A stretch of DNA of 64,000 bases from Dyadobacter sp. CY347 (GTDB lineage: Bacteria; Bacteroidota; Bacteroidia; Cytophagales; Spirosomataceae), in contig NZ_JAKFFT010000004.1 in the NCBI RefSeq assembly GCF_021502655.1, positions 248,001 to 312,000 on the forward strand. Reading direction: 5' to 3'. Position numbers and translations under genes: made by a program. Every line of letters starts with the position of its first letter. The stretch's first letter is position 1. The notes under the pieces were generated by a model, which did not search any database, was not told where the DNA came from, and was given only the letters and a program-made list of their open reading frames with translations. Shown here one piece after another: positions 9,285 through 18,381 of this stretch.

Positions 9285-9931
9285 GAAACGTCCTTTTAGT
9301 GAACAAGAAACTCCATTTAATGAAATACATACGATTTTTAGATAGGCAAAAGATCATTTTCCACAGAATACAAGTTTTTGATTTTTTCATATTCTATCGA
9401 AATCACAAATTTTGATAACTTAAGCAATGAGTATAAATGCTTGAATTTCAAGGAAAAGAGGATTTGTAAGCATTTAGATCACCTATCTAATCTAAATTTC
9501 ATTTTTTTTCAAAAACAGCAACAAAGTCTATTTGGATAATAGAGTGCTGAACTCATTTCTCCGATTGTAGAAAAATGGGTCACTGAAAATGCTGATTGAA
9601 GGGCTCGCGCACAGGAGACCTCAATAGCCACAACCAGCAGGTGTAATCAAGGCACTTTCAGGAATATGCAGGCAAATAATGCTTCTTAATCTTTCTGCAC
9701 ATTACCGGTAATCTATATAAGGAAACCCGCGTGTGATACGATAGAGAATTAAGTTTAGATCGGTGACATCATTCGTTTTGGTTGTACTTTATTCTTATTA
9801 GTTGTTTGATAATCAACTACTTGCCTGGATTATGGCATGGATGTTTAAATATCCATGGCGAACACGATGTTCAACAGGGGTAGCAGAAAACCTGAAAAAG
9901 AGTAAGCTATTTTTAACTAACTATTTGTATT
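9285..9931. other. Long intergenic regulatory region before the peptide operon
   Basis: About 650 bp with no credible gene. It is AT-rich and holds several copies of TTTAGAT or its complement: TTAGATAGG at 9338-9346, the dyad at 9472-9497, and TTTAGAT at 9754-9760. It should contain the divergent promoters of the XRE gene and the peptide gene. No exact TAnnTTTG box was found immediately before the peptide gene. Confidence 0.5.
9472..9497. promoter_or_regulatory. Putative operator dyad
   Basis: A perfect inverted repeat ATTTAGAT (9472-9479) / ATCTAAAT (9490-9497) with a 10-bp spacer that itself contains CCTATCTAA, the complement of the TTAGATAGG at 9338-9346. The size and symmetry suit a dimeric HTH protein such as the adjacent XRE regulator. 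Binding is not shown. Confidence 0.45.
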
Positions 9932-10150
9932 ATGAAATTTCAAGAATTGAATCTCGCAGAAATGAAAGAAATCAATGGTGGCCTTTTAGGTCTTGGTAAT
10001 AGCAGCGATTCTGCTTCATCAGGCGGCCTTTTCGGATCGTTGGGCATTGCGTTCAGCAACGAGACGGTGGATGATGATGGTTCATCCGAAAAAACGAATT
10101 TCGGATTAGGTTTGGATTTGGGTGGAATCTTTAATTCTATAACGCAATAA
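9932..10150 (+). CDS. Double-glycine leader peptide (bacteriocin-like or signal precursor)
   Basis: 72 residues. Residues 1-17 are a classic GG leader: an amphipathic helix with alternating Leu and acidic residues (FQELNLAEMKEINGG), cut after Gly17 by a C39 peptidase. The predicted mature peptide has 55 residues, no Cys, many Gly and Ser, and is strongly acidic (seven Asp/Glu against one Lys), unlike typical cationic class II bacteriocins. It has pseudo-repeated Gly-hydrophobic blocks: GGLLGLG, GGLFGSLG and FGLGLDLGGIF. The HlyD and C39 exporter genes follow at once, which makes export by this route very likely. The activity (toxin, signal or matrix peptide) is unknown, and no immunity gene is evident. 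Confidence 0.85.
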   Translation: MKFQELNLAEMKEINGGLLGLGNSSDSASSGGLFGSLGIAFSNETVDDDGSSEKTNFGLGLDLGGIFNSITQ

Positions 10151-10174
10151 GGACGTGGAATTAACTAGTATCGG

Positions 10175-10204
10175 CAGGGGTGGCTTAGGCTGCCCCTGTT
10201 TTTT
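10175..10204 (+). terminator. Intrinsic terminator/attenuator between peptide and exporter genes
   Basis: A 10-bp stem (CAGGGGTGGC, 10175-10184, with GCTGCCCCTG, 10189-10198; two G-U wobbles) with loop TTAG, followed by six Ts. It sits 25 bp after the peptide stop and 26 bp before the HlyD start. Confidence 0.8.
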
Positions 10205-10229
10205 GCAATAATGAAAAACACGCATTATT

Positions 10230-11444
10230 ATGGAATCGAAAAACAATACTGCCTCTAACAAGATATTTCCTCCCGAAATCCTGGAATTTACCTCGGATTA
10301 TCATTTCCATCAACACAACACACGCTCGCATCTGGTTTATCAGTTGCTCATGCTCATTATGATCGTTGCATTTTTTTCGCTGTTCCTGATCTCTGTGGAC
10401 GTCAGCGTGAAAAGTACAGGCATTATTCGTTCCTCTGACGACCGGAATGAGATCAAAGCGCTTGTCAGCGGGCGTTTGGATTCCATTTTCGTTTCGGAAA
10501 ACCAGCGCGTTGTCAAGGGACAGACCTTATTAAAGATTGAGGCGGAAATCCTGAAAGAACAGAATCAGCTTGTCAGGGCACAAAAAGAAGATTTTGGTAA
10601 CCAAATTAAGGATTTGAACGTGCTGCTGCATCTGAGCCGGACGAATAATTGGAGCAAAAAACCCGGGTTGTCGAGTGGTTTATACAAGCAGGATTTCGCA
10701 TTGTTCTGGCAAAAAATTACAGATGCAAAAACGACATTACTAACGGTTGAAAAGGATTTTGTCAGAAACAAAAAGCTGTACGAAGTGAAGGCGATTTCCG
10801 AAGCCGAGTTTGATAAAGCGCTTTTACTGCATAGCACAGCCACGAATAAGATCAAAACCATAATGGAAGAGGAGGAGGCGCGGTGGGAATCGGAGCTTAC
10901 ACAGTTGCAGATGAAAAGCCGCGAGCTCAATTCTCAGAACAAACAATATTTACGCGAAAAAGACTATTACGTCGTTAAAGCGCCTATTAGCGGCACGATT
11001 CAGCAATTAAAAGGACTGCAGCCCGGCAGCATTGTAGCTGCGAACGAGTTTCTGGCAGAAATTTCACCCGATGAGCAAATGGTTGCCGAAATGTACGTGC
11101 TGCCCAAAGACATTGGTTTGATACAACCTGGAACGACAAGCCGTTTGCAAGTGGATGCCTATAATTATAATCAATGGGGCCTGGTAACCGGGAAAGTAAC
11201 TTCCATTTCGAATGATGTGTATACGAACGGAAAAGAGACGCCATTTTTCAAAGTCAGGTGTAAGCTCGATCAGAATTCGCTTCGGCTACGCAATGGATAT
11301 GTTGGTAAACTGAAAAAAGGAATGACGCTTCAAGCGCGTTTTTTGGTCACGGAGCGCACATTATTCCAGTTAATGTATGATAAAGCCGATGACTGGCTGA
11401 ACCCAAATCTGGTTGCTACCACGGCCACCCCACCTCTCAATTGA
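10230..11444 (+). CDS. HlyD-family membrane fusion protein
   Basis: 404 residues. It has a cytoplasmic N-terminus, one membrane helix (about 36-57, QLLMLIMIVAFFSLFLISV), a first half-lipoyl/barrel segment (VKSTGIIRSS, VSGRLDSIFVSENQRVVKGQ), a long coiled-coil hairpin (about 110-235), the returning lipoyl strand (VKAPISGTIQQLKGLQPGS) and a C-terminal beta domain. This is the periplasmic adaptor that links an inner-membrane exporter to an outer-membrane channel. It lies between the peptide gene and the C39 exporter, and its stop overlaps the possible upstream TTG of the exporter gene, so the two are translationally close. No outer-membrane TolC-like gene is nearby. Confidence 0.92.
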   Translation: MESKNNTASNKIFPPEILEFTSDYHFHQHNTRSHLVYQLLMLIMIVAFFSLFLISVDVSVKSTGIIRSSDDRNEIKALVSGRLDSIFVSENQRVVKGQTLLKIEAEILKEQNQLVRAQKEDFGNQIKDLNVLLHLSRTNNWSKKPGLSSGLYKQDFALFWQKITDAKTTLLTVEKDFVRNKKLYEVKAISEAEFDKALLLHSTATNKIKTIMEEEEARWESELTQLQMKSRELNSQNKQYLREKDYYVVKAPISGTIQQLKGLQPGSIVAANEFLAEISPDEQMVAEMYVLPKDIGLIQPGTTSRLQVDAYNYNQWGLVTGKVTSISNDVYTNGKETPFFKVRCKLDQNSLRLRNGYVGKLKKGMTLQARFLVTERTLFQLMYDKADDWLNPNLVATTATPPLN

Positions 11445-11449
11445 TTCCC

Positions 11450-13714
11450 ATGAACGAGCGCCCTTTCAATCGTATATATACAAAGGTTAAAAATTCGTTT
11501 AACCGTCTGGTTCAGTTTATTCCATTCTTCAACTCGCGCAGCAGGCTGAAAAACGCGATCATTAAGCAACACGACCTAACGGACTGCGGCGCAACTTGCA
11601 TTGCGTCGATTTCGGCATATTATAACCTCACAATTCCTGTTGCCAGGATCAGGCAATATGCTTCTACGGACAAGAAAGGAACAAATGTACTCGGATTGAT
11701 TGAGGCCGCTACTAAACTTGGATTTAATGCAAAGGGCGTGAAAGCGGATTTTGAACAGCTTCCGCATGTGCCTGTTCCAGTAATTGCCCACGTGATCATT
11801 AAGCAGGTTTTACATCATTATGTTGTGGTTTACCATGTTACCGATACTACGGTTGAGATAATGGACCCTGCGCGCGGAGAGCTGATGACGATGGGTTATG
11901 ATGAGTTCAAGAGGATCTGGACGGGCGTCTTGATTCTAGTGCAGCCGGGTGACACATTCATTGACGGAAATGAGAAGATTTCGGTTAAAAAGCGCTTCTG
12001 GTATTTGCTCAAACCGCACAAGTCGATCCTGCTGCAAGTCCTTATGGGAGCGATCATTTATACGGTTCTGGGACTTTCGACATCTATATTTTTACAAAAA
12101 ATTGTAGATAATGTGCTGCCCGAAGGAAATCGTAACCTGCTGAATCTGATGGGCGTTGTCATGATTGGAATTCTGCTTTTCAGAGTTGTGATCAATCATG
12201 CGAAAAGCTTGCTAACCATTAAGACCGGCCAGCAGATCGATGCGAGGCTGATTTTGGGTTATTACAAACATTTACTCCGCCTGCCGCAGCAATTTTTTGA
12301 TAACATGCGTGTTGGAGAGATCATTTCCAGGATGAATGATGCGGTGAAGATCCGGGTTTTTGTCAATGACGTGCTGATCGGTTTCGCGGTCAATATGTTC
12401 ATTCTGGTCTTTTCCTTCGTGCTAATGTTCACGTATTATTGGAAACTGGCGCTCATCATGATGGGCGTGGTACCGCTTTACGCGATCATTTATTATTTCT
12501 CCAACAAAATGAACCGGTCCACCCAGCGGAAACTGATGGAAAGTTCAGCCGAACTGGAATCGCAGCTGGTCGAATCGATTCATGCAGTAAGCACGATCAA
12601 ACGTTTTGGACTCGAAGATTTTACCAATATGCGCACCGAAACGCGCTTTGTCGGCATGTTGCGTTCGGTCTATGAGTCCAATACAAACTCACTTTGGATC
12701 GGCGATTTCAGCGGTTTTGTTTCGAGTGCGTTCACGATTATTCTGCTATGGGCCGGGTCGTTATTTGTATTAAACAACATCATTACGCCGGGTGAGCTGC
12801 TTTCTTTCTACGCTATAATCGGCTATTTCACGGGCCCGGTTTCCAGTCTGATCGGCATGAACAAAACCATTCAGGACGCCAGCATTGCCGCAGACCGGCT
12901 TTTTGAAATCATGGATATAGAACGGGAATCGGTTGAAAATAAGGCCGTGCTGACGCCCGATATGATCGGAGACATTCATTTCCGCAATGTACATTTCCGT
13001 TACGGAACGCGCGTGACTGTTTTTGAGGGATTAAACTTAATGATCCCAAAAGGTAAGATTACGGCGGTAGTTGGGGAAAGCGGCTCGGGAAAAACGACAT
13101 TGCTTTCGTTGCTTCAAAACATTTATCCGATTGAGAACGGCAACATTCAGCTGGGCGGATTTGATATAAAATATCTGACGAATGATAGCCTCCGGCAAAT
13201 GGTGAGTGCGGTGCCGCAGGACGTACATTTGTTCGCTGGTAATGTGATTAACAACATTGCGGTTGGGGAATTTGAGCCGGATATGAAAAAAATCGTATCC
13301 ATTTGTCAGGAGCTCGACATTATGAAATTTATCGAAAATCTGCCCAATGGCTTTAATACTTATATCGGAGAAAATGGCACGAGCTTATCAGGTGGGCAGC
13401 GGCAGCGTTTAGCGATAGCCCGGGCACTTTACCGAGATCCAGAAATTCTCATTCTGGATGAGGCCACTTCATCATTGGATTCCAAGTCCGAACAGCACAT
13501 TCAGTTGGCGGTGCAATCGCTTCGCAAAAAAAATAAAACCATTATTATCATTGCCCACAGGCTCAGCACGGTAATGAGTGCGGAAAAGATTGTAGTGCTC
13601 GAAAAAGGCACATTAATCGAGGAAGGAAGTCATAAAAAACTGCTAAGCAAAAAAGGAAAATACTACGAAATGTGGAAGCAGCAATTTCCTGCGCTGGAAG
13701 AAAGTGTCAATTAA
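11450..13714 (+). CDS. C39 peptidase-containing ABC exporter (PCAT)
   Basis: 754 residues from the ATG at 11450; a TTG at 11441 would add three residues and overlap the HlyD gene. The N-terminal C39 peptidase (about 36-170) has the oxyanion Gln40, catalytic Cys46 in TDCGATC, His123 in HHYVVVYHV, and Asp139 in IMDPARGE. Six membrane helices follow (about 190-475), then the ATPase: Walker A GESGSGKTT (542-550), signature LSGGQRQR (646-653), Walker B ILILDEATSSLD (666-677) and a switch His in AHRLST. All catalytic residues are present. It should both cut the GG leader and export the mature peptide. Confidence 0.95.
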   Translation: MNERPFNRIYTKVKNSFNRLVQFIPFFNSRSRLKNAIIKQHDLTDCGATCIASISAYYNLTIPVARIRQYASTDKKGTNVLGLIEAATKLGFNAKGVKADFEQLPHVPVPVIAHVIIKQVLHHYVVVYHVTDTTVEIMDPARGELMTMGYDEFKRIWTGVLILVQPGDTFIDGNEKISVKKRFWYLLKPHKSILLQVLMGAIIYTVLGLSTSIFLQKIVDNVLPEGNRNLLNLMGVVMIGILLFRVVINHAKSLLTIKTGQQIDARLILGYYKHLLRLPQQFFDNMRVGEIISRMNDAVKIRVFVNDVLIGFAVNMFILVFSFVLMFTYYWKLALIMMGVVPLYAIIYYFSNKMNRSTQRKLMESSAELESQLVESIHAVSTIKRFGLEDFTNMRTETRFVGMLRSVYESNTNSLWIGDFSGFVSSAFTIILLWAGSLFVLNNIITPGELLSFYAIIGYFTGPVSSLIGMNKTIQDASIAADRLFEIMDIERESVENKAVLTPDMIGDIHFRNVHFRYGTRVTVFEGLNLMIPKGKITAVVGESGSGKTTLLSLLQNIYPIENGNIQLGGFDIKYLTNDSLRQMVSAVPQDVHLFAGNVINNIAVGEFEPDMKKIVSICQELDIMKFIENLPNGFNTYIGENGTSLSGGQRQRLAIARALYRDPEILILDEATSSLDSKSEQHIQLAVQSLRKKNKTIIIIAHRLSTVMSAEKIVVLEKGTLIEEGSHKKLLSKKGKYYEMWKQQFPALEESVN

Positions 13715-13753
13715 TTTTATTAATTAGCCCCTCATAATGTATCAAAATGCGGG

Positions 13754-15223
13754 ATGATTAATCAATTATATAACACATCACTAAGCTTACTTACTGATTT
13801 ATACCAGCTTACAATGGCCTACGGGTACTGGAAAGCTGGGAAAGCGGAGCAGGAAGCGGTTTTTAATCTTTATTTCAGAAAACATCCGTTTCATGGCGGT
13901 TTTACAATTGCCTGCGGCCTGGGCAGTGTGATAGAATATTTGAATGATTATCGATTCAGCGAAGATGATCTGGCATATGTAGGCTCCATTACCGGAAATG
14001 ATGGCAAGAAATTGTTCGAACCTGGTTTTCTGGAATATCTTAAAAACCTGGAATTCGCATGCAGCATTGACGCGATTCCGGAAGGAACGGCCGTGTTTCC
14101 TAATGAGCCGCTTCTTCGCATTCAGGGGCCTATATTACAATGCCAGTTGCTGGAAACACCTTTATTAAATCTCATCAATTTCCAATCACTCATTGCCACA
14201 AAAGCGGCCAGAATGCGGCTTGTCGCCAAGGATGATGCCTTGCTGGAATTTGGTCTACGGCGTGCGCAAGGCCCGGATGGCGGCATTACGGCAAGTCGGG
14301 CGGCATATATTGGCGGCTTCGACGCAACTTCAAATGTAATTGCTGGCAAGATTTATGACATTCCCGTGAAGGGCACGCACGCGCACAGCTGGGTCATGTC
14401 TTTTGACAGCGAATTGGAATCATTTGAAACATACGCGCAGTATATGCCCAATAATGTGACATTGCTTGTAGATACGTATGATTCGTTGAATGGTGTCAGG
14501 CATGCGATCAAAACCGGCATTCAGCTTCGGGAACGTGGTTATGATCTGAATGGGATCCGTCTGGATTCCGGTGATTTGGCTTATCTGAGCATTGAAGCCA
14601 GAAAATTGCTGGACGAGGCAGGTTTTGAGAAAACCAACATTGTTGCAAGCAATGATCTGGATGAGCATATTATGGATAGTTTAAAAATCCAGGGAGCCAG
14701 GATCAATGTCTGGGGAATAGGGACCAAGCTAGTAACTGCCTATGACCAGCCCGCATTGGGCGGTGTTTATAAACTAGCTGCAATCCGCTCGGAATCAGGT
14801 GAGTGGGATTATAAACTTAAATTATCCGAACAGGCTATTAAAGTTTCAACGCCTGGAATCCAGCAGGTCCGCAGGTTCAAGGATGCGAAGGGCTTTTTGT
14901 CAGACATGATTTTCAACATTGAAACGCCTTTGACCGACAAGGCCACTATGGTCGATCCTTACGATTTCACCCGGAACAGGTCATTTCCCGAAGACACGAC
15001 ATTCGAGGATCTATTGGTGCCAGTTTTTGCGAAAGGGCATTTGATATATAGCTTGCCTTCTGTTCATGAAACAAAAAAGCGCGTTCAGGAGCAACTTTCT
15101 CATTTTCACAAAGGCATTAAACGCTTCGTGAATCCGCATACTTATCCGGTTGGTTTAGAAAAGGGTCTTTTTGATATGAAAACAAACCTTATACTGAAAC
15201 TCCGGGCAGCAAACGAATCTTAA
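13754..15223 (+). CDS. pncB: Nicotinate phosphoribosyltransferase
   Basis: 489 residues. It converts nicotinate and PRPP to nicotinate mononucleotide in NAD salvage. Family features are the N-terminal LTDLYQLTMAYGYW, the ELRRAQG-like FGLRRAQGPDGG, the GTHAHSWVMSF segment with the phosphorylatable His region, the substrate loop DTYDSLNGVRHAI and the phosphate-binding GIRLDSGDLAYLS. Length and start agree with the Bacteroidota/Gram-positive form of the family. It starts 39 bp after the exporter gene without an evident terminator, so some read-through is possible, but a functional link to peptide export is not implied. Confidence 0.95.
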   Translation: MINQLYNTSLSLLTDLYQLTMAYGYWKAGKAEQEAVFNLYFRKHPFHGGFTIACGLGSVIEYLNDYRFSEDDLAYVGSITGNDGKKLFEPGFLEYLKNLEFACSIDAIPEGTAVFPNEPLLRIQGPILQCQLLETPLLNLINFQSLIATKAARMRLVAKDDALLEFGLRRAQGPDGGITASRAAYIGGFDATSNVIAGKIYDIPVKGTHAHSWVMSFDSELESFETYAQYMPNNVTLLVDTYDSLNGVRHAIKTGIQLRERGYDLNGIRLDSGDLAYLSIEARKLLDEAGFEKTNIVASNDLDEHIMDSLKIQGARINVWGIGTKLVTAYDQPALGGVYKLAAIRSESGEWDYKLKLSEQAIKVSTPGIQQVRRFKDAKGFLSDMIFNIETPLTDKATMVDPYDFTRNRSFPEDTTFEDLLVPVFAKGHLIYSLPSVHETKKRVQEQLSHFHKGIKRFVNPHTYPVGLEKGLFDMKTNLILKLRAANES

Positions 15224-15235
15224 ATACAATGAAGA

Positions 15236-15469
15236 ATGCAAGAAATCCCCGTCCCCGACCCAGCGATCCTGAAAGAACTGCTTCATTACAAAATGCCTTT
15301 TGGGAAATATAAAGATAGGTTCATTGCAGATTTGCCGGTTTCTTACCTCGAATGGTTCCAGCGGCAAGGCTTCCCGGCCGGCAAGCTCGGAATGCTGCTC
15401 AGTACCATGTATGAAATCCAGATAAACGGGCTGGGAGAGTTGCTTCACCGATTAAGGAAGATGCAGTAA
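15236..15469 (+). CDS. DUF3820 family protein
   Basis: 77 residues with the DUF3820 signature MPFGKYKDRFIADLPVSYL, then WFQRQGFPAGKLGMLL. These small cytoplasmic proteins occur widely in Bacteroidota and proteobacteria; their role is unknown, though the fold is often compared with parts of exonuclease-like proteins. It begins 12 bp after pncB and probably shares its transcript. Its last codons and stop lie inside the long terminator hairpin. Confidence 0.85.
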   Translation: MQEIPVPDPAILKELLHYKMPFGKYKDRFIADLPVSYLEWFQRQGFPAGKLGMLLSTMYEIQINGLGELLHRLRKMQ

Positions 15470-15489
15470 AGTTCTGCATCTTCCTTAAT
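15451..15489. terminator. Bidirectional terminator, 16-bp perfect stem
   Basis: ATTAAGGAAGATGCAG (15451-15466) pairs perfectly with 15474-15489 around a 7-nt loop. The left arm encodes the final residues of the DUF3820 protein, and the loop begins with its TAA. It separates two convergent genes. Confidence 0.75.
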
Positions 15490-15503
15490 GTCAGTTTGAT
15501 GAT

Positions 15504-18314
15504 TTATTTCTTCTCCGGCATTAACACGACTTTGATAAAGTTGTCATCATTGAAATACTTTTCAGCCGCGGCCTTGGTGCTGGCAACTGTGATGGATTTC
15601 AGCAACTTATCCTGCAAGAATATTTCGTTAAGATCATCACCCAGGAATGTGTTATCATCCAGGTAATCCAGCCAGAAGTTGTTTGTTTTCAGCGCGGTTT
15701 CAGTTTTTCGCTGCGTTTCGGCCACGAATTTTTCAATATCCTTGGGATCCGCACCGTTTTGCTTCACTTTGTTCACTTCCTCCCTCGCCCGTTTCACTAG
15801 TTTGTCCACATTCTCAGGTGCACAGCCAAAACCAATGCTAAACCGGTAATGTCCTGATGGGAATTTATCAGTGCTTTCGGAAACACTCACGCCGTACACG
15901 CCGCTTTCTTCCTCACGCAAAGCTTCTATCAGTTTGATTTGCAGCACTTCCTGTAATGCTTCAATCTGCATATTGTTTTCAGGATTGTATTCGAATTCTC
16001 CGCTTGAAATCAGCGTAACCCGGCTCTTTGGCTCCAAACCTTTGTAAATGGTCTTTTCAACGGTCCCTTTTGGCGGGAAAATGTCAGGATGTTTAAATGT
16101 ATCGTCCCGGTCCGTTGAAGGCAAACTACCAATGTATTTTTCAAGCAACGGCTTGATTTCTTCCGGCTTGAATGCGCCTACAAAGGTGAATACGAAATCG
16201 GATGCATCGGAGAACCGGTCTTTGTACATTTCCACGGCCCTGTCAAGGCTCACTTTATCAATGCTTTCCGGTTTCAACGGTTTGCGCTTTGGGTTATAGC
16301 TCGTCAGCACGCCGTTGAGGGAGTCGGAATAGACTTTCTCTGGCGTAAGCGTTTTCTGCATGTTTTCCAGATATGCTTTTTGGTTTGCAAGAATGCCGGT
16401 TACCACGTCCGCATCTTTTCTCGGCGCCGTGAAATAGGCATATATCAGCTGCAATGTTGTTTCCAGATCTTTTGGATTGGTGCTACCACCCATTCCTTCG
16501 GTGAGTTCGCTAAGGTACGGGCCCGCGCTGGCGGTTTTTCCGGCCAGAAATTTTTGCAGCTGTGTCTGGTTATATGGCCCCACACCACCCGATTGAACTA
16601 AGTAACTCGCAAAAATTCCCGTTTCACGTTCATCAGGGAACAGCGAATAACCTCCTTTTGCTGTTGCTTTAATGAGGATTTCGTCATTTTTGAAATCTGT
16701 TGGTTTCAGCAAAACCTTCACACCATTTGACAACGTAAGCTCGGTTACGCCCAGTTTTTCCAGATTCTTTTCGCCGGTCACTTTTCCTGGTTTCGGCTCG
16801 GTAGGCAAAAGAGGAGAATCAACCACGTCGTCCACATAGGCTGTCACATCTTTTCCTGCTTCAACCAACAATTTCCGGATTTCGGCTTCCTTAGGCAGCT
16901 CTTCTTTGCTCTTTTCAGGCCCCATTACAACCACAGCCCTGTTTTTATCGGTAATGTATTTTTTGGCAAGCGCATTGATTTCCGCCAATGAGACACCGTC
17001 CAAATGTTTTTTCACAAATTCGAAATAAGCCTCAGCACTCATATAAGGCTCTTCGTGCAGAAAATGATCGAGATATTCCTGAACATGGTTTGCAGATTTC
17101 GTCTTATCTCTTTCCTTATAATATTGCTCAATGGAGTTGTAAAAGTCCTTTTTCGCCCGGTCCAGTTCCGGCTGTGTAAAGCCAAACTTTTGTACACGCG
17201 CATTTTCTTCAAGCAAGGCTGTTAAAGCAGTTTTCATGGAAGCCGCATCTTTGGCCAATGCAATGGAAGTGTAAGAATCCAGGTCACCCAAAAAGTCTCC
17301 ATACTGGCTGTCTCCATACAAAAATGGCGGATTTGCTTTTTGCGTAAGCTCCTGCATGCGCTGCGCCATCATTGAATTATACAATCCCTGCGCAAAGTTA
17401 TCCCGCACATTTTTCAATGTTTTCTCTTTGCTGTTAGGCTGCTTGTAAATGAGCTGGATCAGGTTTTGGGGATATTCGGGATCCGTAACAATAGCAACTT
17501 GTGTCGATCCATCGAGCGGAATTGCATATTTTGTGCGCTTTTTTGCATTGGCAGGCACAGACATTGAACTGAATTTCTGCTTGATCGTAGCCTCAACCTT
17601 GTCCACGTCAAAATCGCCGACCGCTATCACCGCCATCAGGTCAGGACGATACCAATCCTGGTAAAATGCTTTAATCGTTTCAGGTTTGAAACTTTTAAGA
17701 ATGCTGTCTTTCCCAATCGGAAGCCGCTCCGCGTAGCGCGAATTGTTCAGGATCACTTTCAGGAATTTGTCCCGCATCCGCTGCTGCGCACCACGTCCCA
17801 TTCTGGATTCTTCCAGCACCACGCCCCGTTCTTTTTCAATTTCCGCAGGATCCAGCAAAGCACCATGTGCCCAGTCTTCCAGCACTTGAAGGCCCTTGTC
17901 GAGCAATCCGGCGGAATCGGTAGGAATGGGCAACATATACACCGTTTCGTCAAAACCCGTGTAAGCATTCAAGTCCGCCCCGAAGCGTACACCGGTTTTT
18001 TGAAGGAAGTTAACCAGCTCATTTTTAGGGAAATTGGTCGTTCCATTGAAGTTCATATGCTCCATGAAATGCGCCAGTCCCTGTTGTGCATCCGTTTCTA
18101 AGACCGATCCTGCTTTCACGGCAAGACGCAGTTCAGCCCGATTTTTAGGCTCAGCATTCTTTCTGATATAGTAAGTCAGGCCGTTTTTAAGTTTGCCAGT
18201 CCGCACGCCCGGATCGAGCGGGACTTTTTGAGTAGAAAGATCTTGGGCAAAAGAAATAGTCAGCGGGCCCATTCCAAATCCCGCGATATATAAAGCGATC
18301 AGCGCCTTTTTCAT
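15504..18314 (-). CDS. M16 (pitrilysin/insulinase) family zinc peptidase
   Basis: 936 residues with a signal peptide (about 1-24, ending SFAQ), so periplasmic or envelope-located. The inverted zinc motif HFMEH is at 82-86, with the distal Glu ligand near residue 162 in EKERGVVLEES. The N-terminal catalytic half is followed by an inactive second half beginning near GVTELTLSNGVKVLL. This is the full two-half length of clan ME proteases fused in one chain. Such enzymes degrade peptides in the periplasm; the substrate is not evident. It is followed by a terminator shared with the convergent DUF3820 gene. Confidence 0.93.
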   Translation of the reverse strand: MKKALIALYIAGFGMGPLTISFAQDLSTQKVPLDPGVRTGKLKNGLTYYIRKNAEPKNRAELRLAVKAGSVLETDAQQGLAHFMEHMNFNGTTNFPKNELVNFLQKTGVRFGADLNAYTGFDETVYMLPIPTDSAGLLDKGLQVLEDWAHGALLDPAEIEKERGVVLEESRMGRGAQQRMRDKFLKVILNNSRYAERLPIGKDSILKSFKPETIKAFYQDWYRPDLMAVIAVGDFDVDKVEATIKQKFSSMSVPANAKKRTKYAIPLDGSTQVAIVTDPEYPQNLIQLIYKQPNSKEKTLKNVRDNFAQGLYNSMMAQRMQELTQKANPPFLYGDSQYGDFLGDLDSYTSIALAKDAASMKTALTALLEENARVQKFGFTQPELDRAKKDFYNSIEQYYKERDKTKSANHVQEYLDHFLHEEPYMSAEAYFEFVKKHLDGVSLAEINALAKKYITDKNRAVVVMGPEKSKEELPKEAEIRKLLVEAGKDVTAYVDDVVDSPLLPTEPKPGKVTGEKNLEKLGVTELTLSNGVKVLLKPTDFKNDEILIKATAKGGYSLFPDERETGIFASYLVQSGGVGPYNQTQLQKFLAGKTASAGPYLSELTEGMGGSTNPKDLETTLQLIYAYFTAPRKDADVVTGILANQKAYLENMQKTLTPEKVYSDSLNGVLTSYNPKRKPLKPESIDKVSLDRAVEMYKDRFSDASDFVFTFVGAFKPEEIKPLLEKYIGSLPSTDRDDTFKHPDIFPPKGTVEKTIYKGLEPKSRVTLISSGEFEYNPENNMQIEALQEVLQIKLIEALREEESGVYGVSVSESTDKFPSGHYRFSIGFGCAPENVDKLVKRAREEVNKVKQNGADPKDIEKFVAETQRKTETALKTNNFWLDYLDDNTFLGDDLNEIFLQDKLLKSITVASTKAAAEKYFNDDNFIKVVLMPEKK

Positions 18315-18381
18315 TGTTTTTATTTTAATTAATGCACGCAGCAGGGCGAAAGATATTTAAAAACTTACGACTTTCTCAAAA

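Noticed and set aside
9802..9999. 65-codon plus-strand ORF (starts TTG) overlapping the start of the GG-leader peptide gene
   Set aside because: Composition is not protein-like at the end, and it overlaps a gene with a clear GG leader in another frame.
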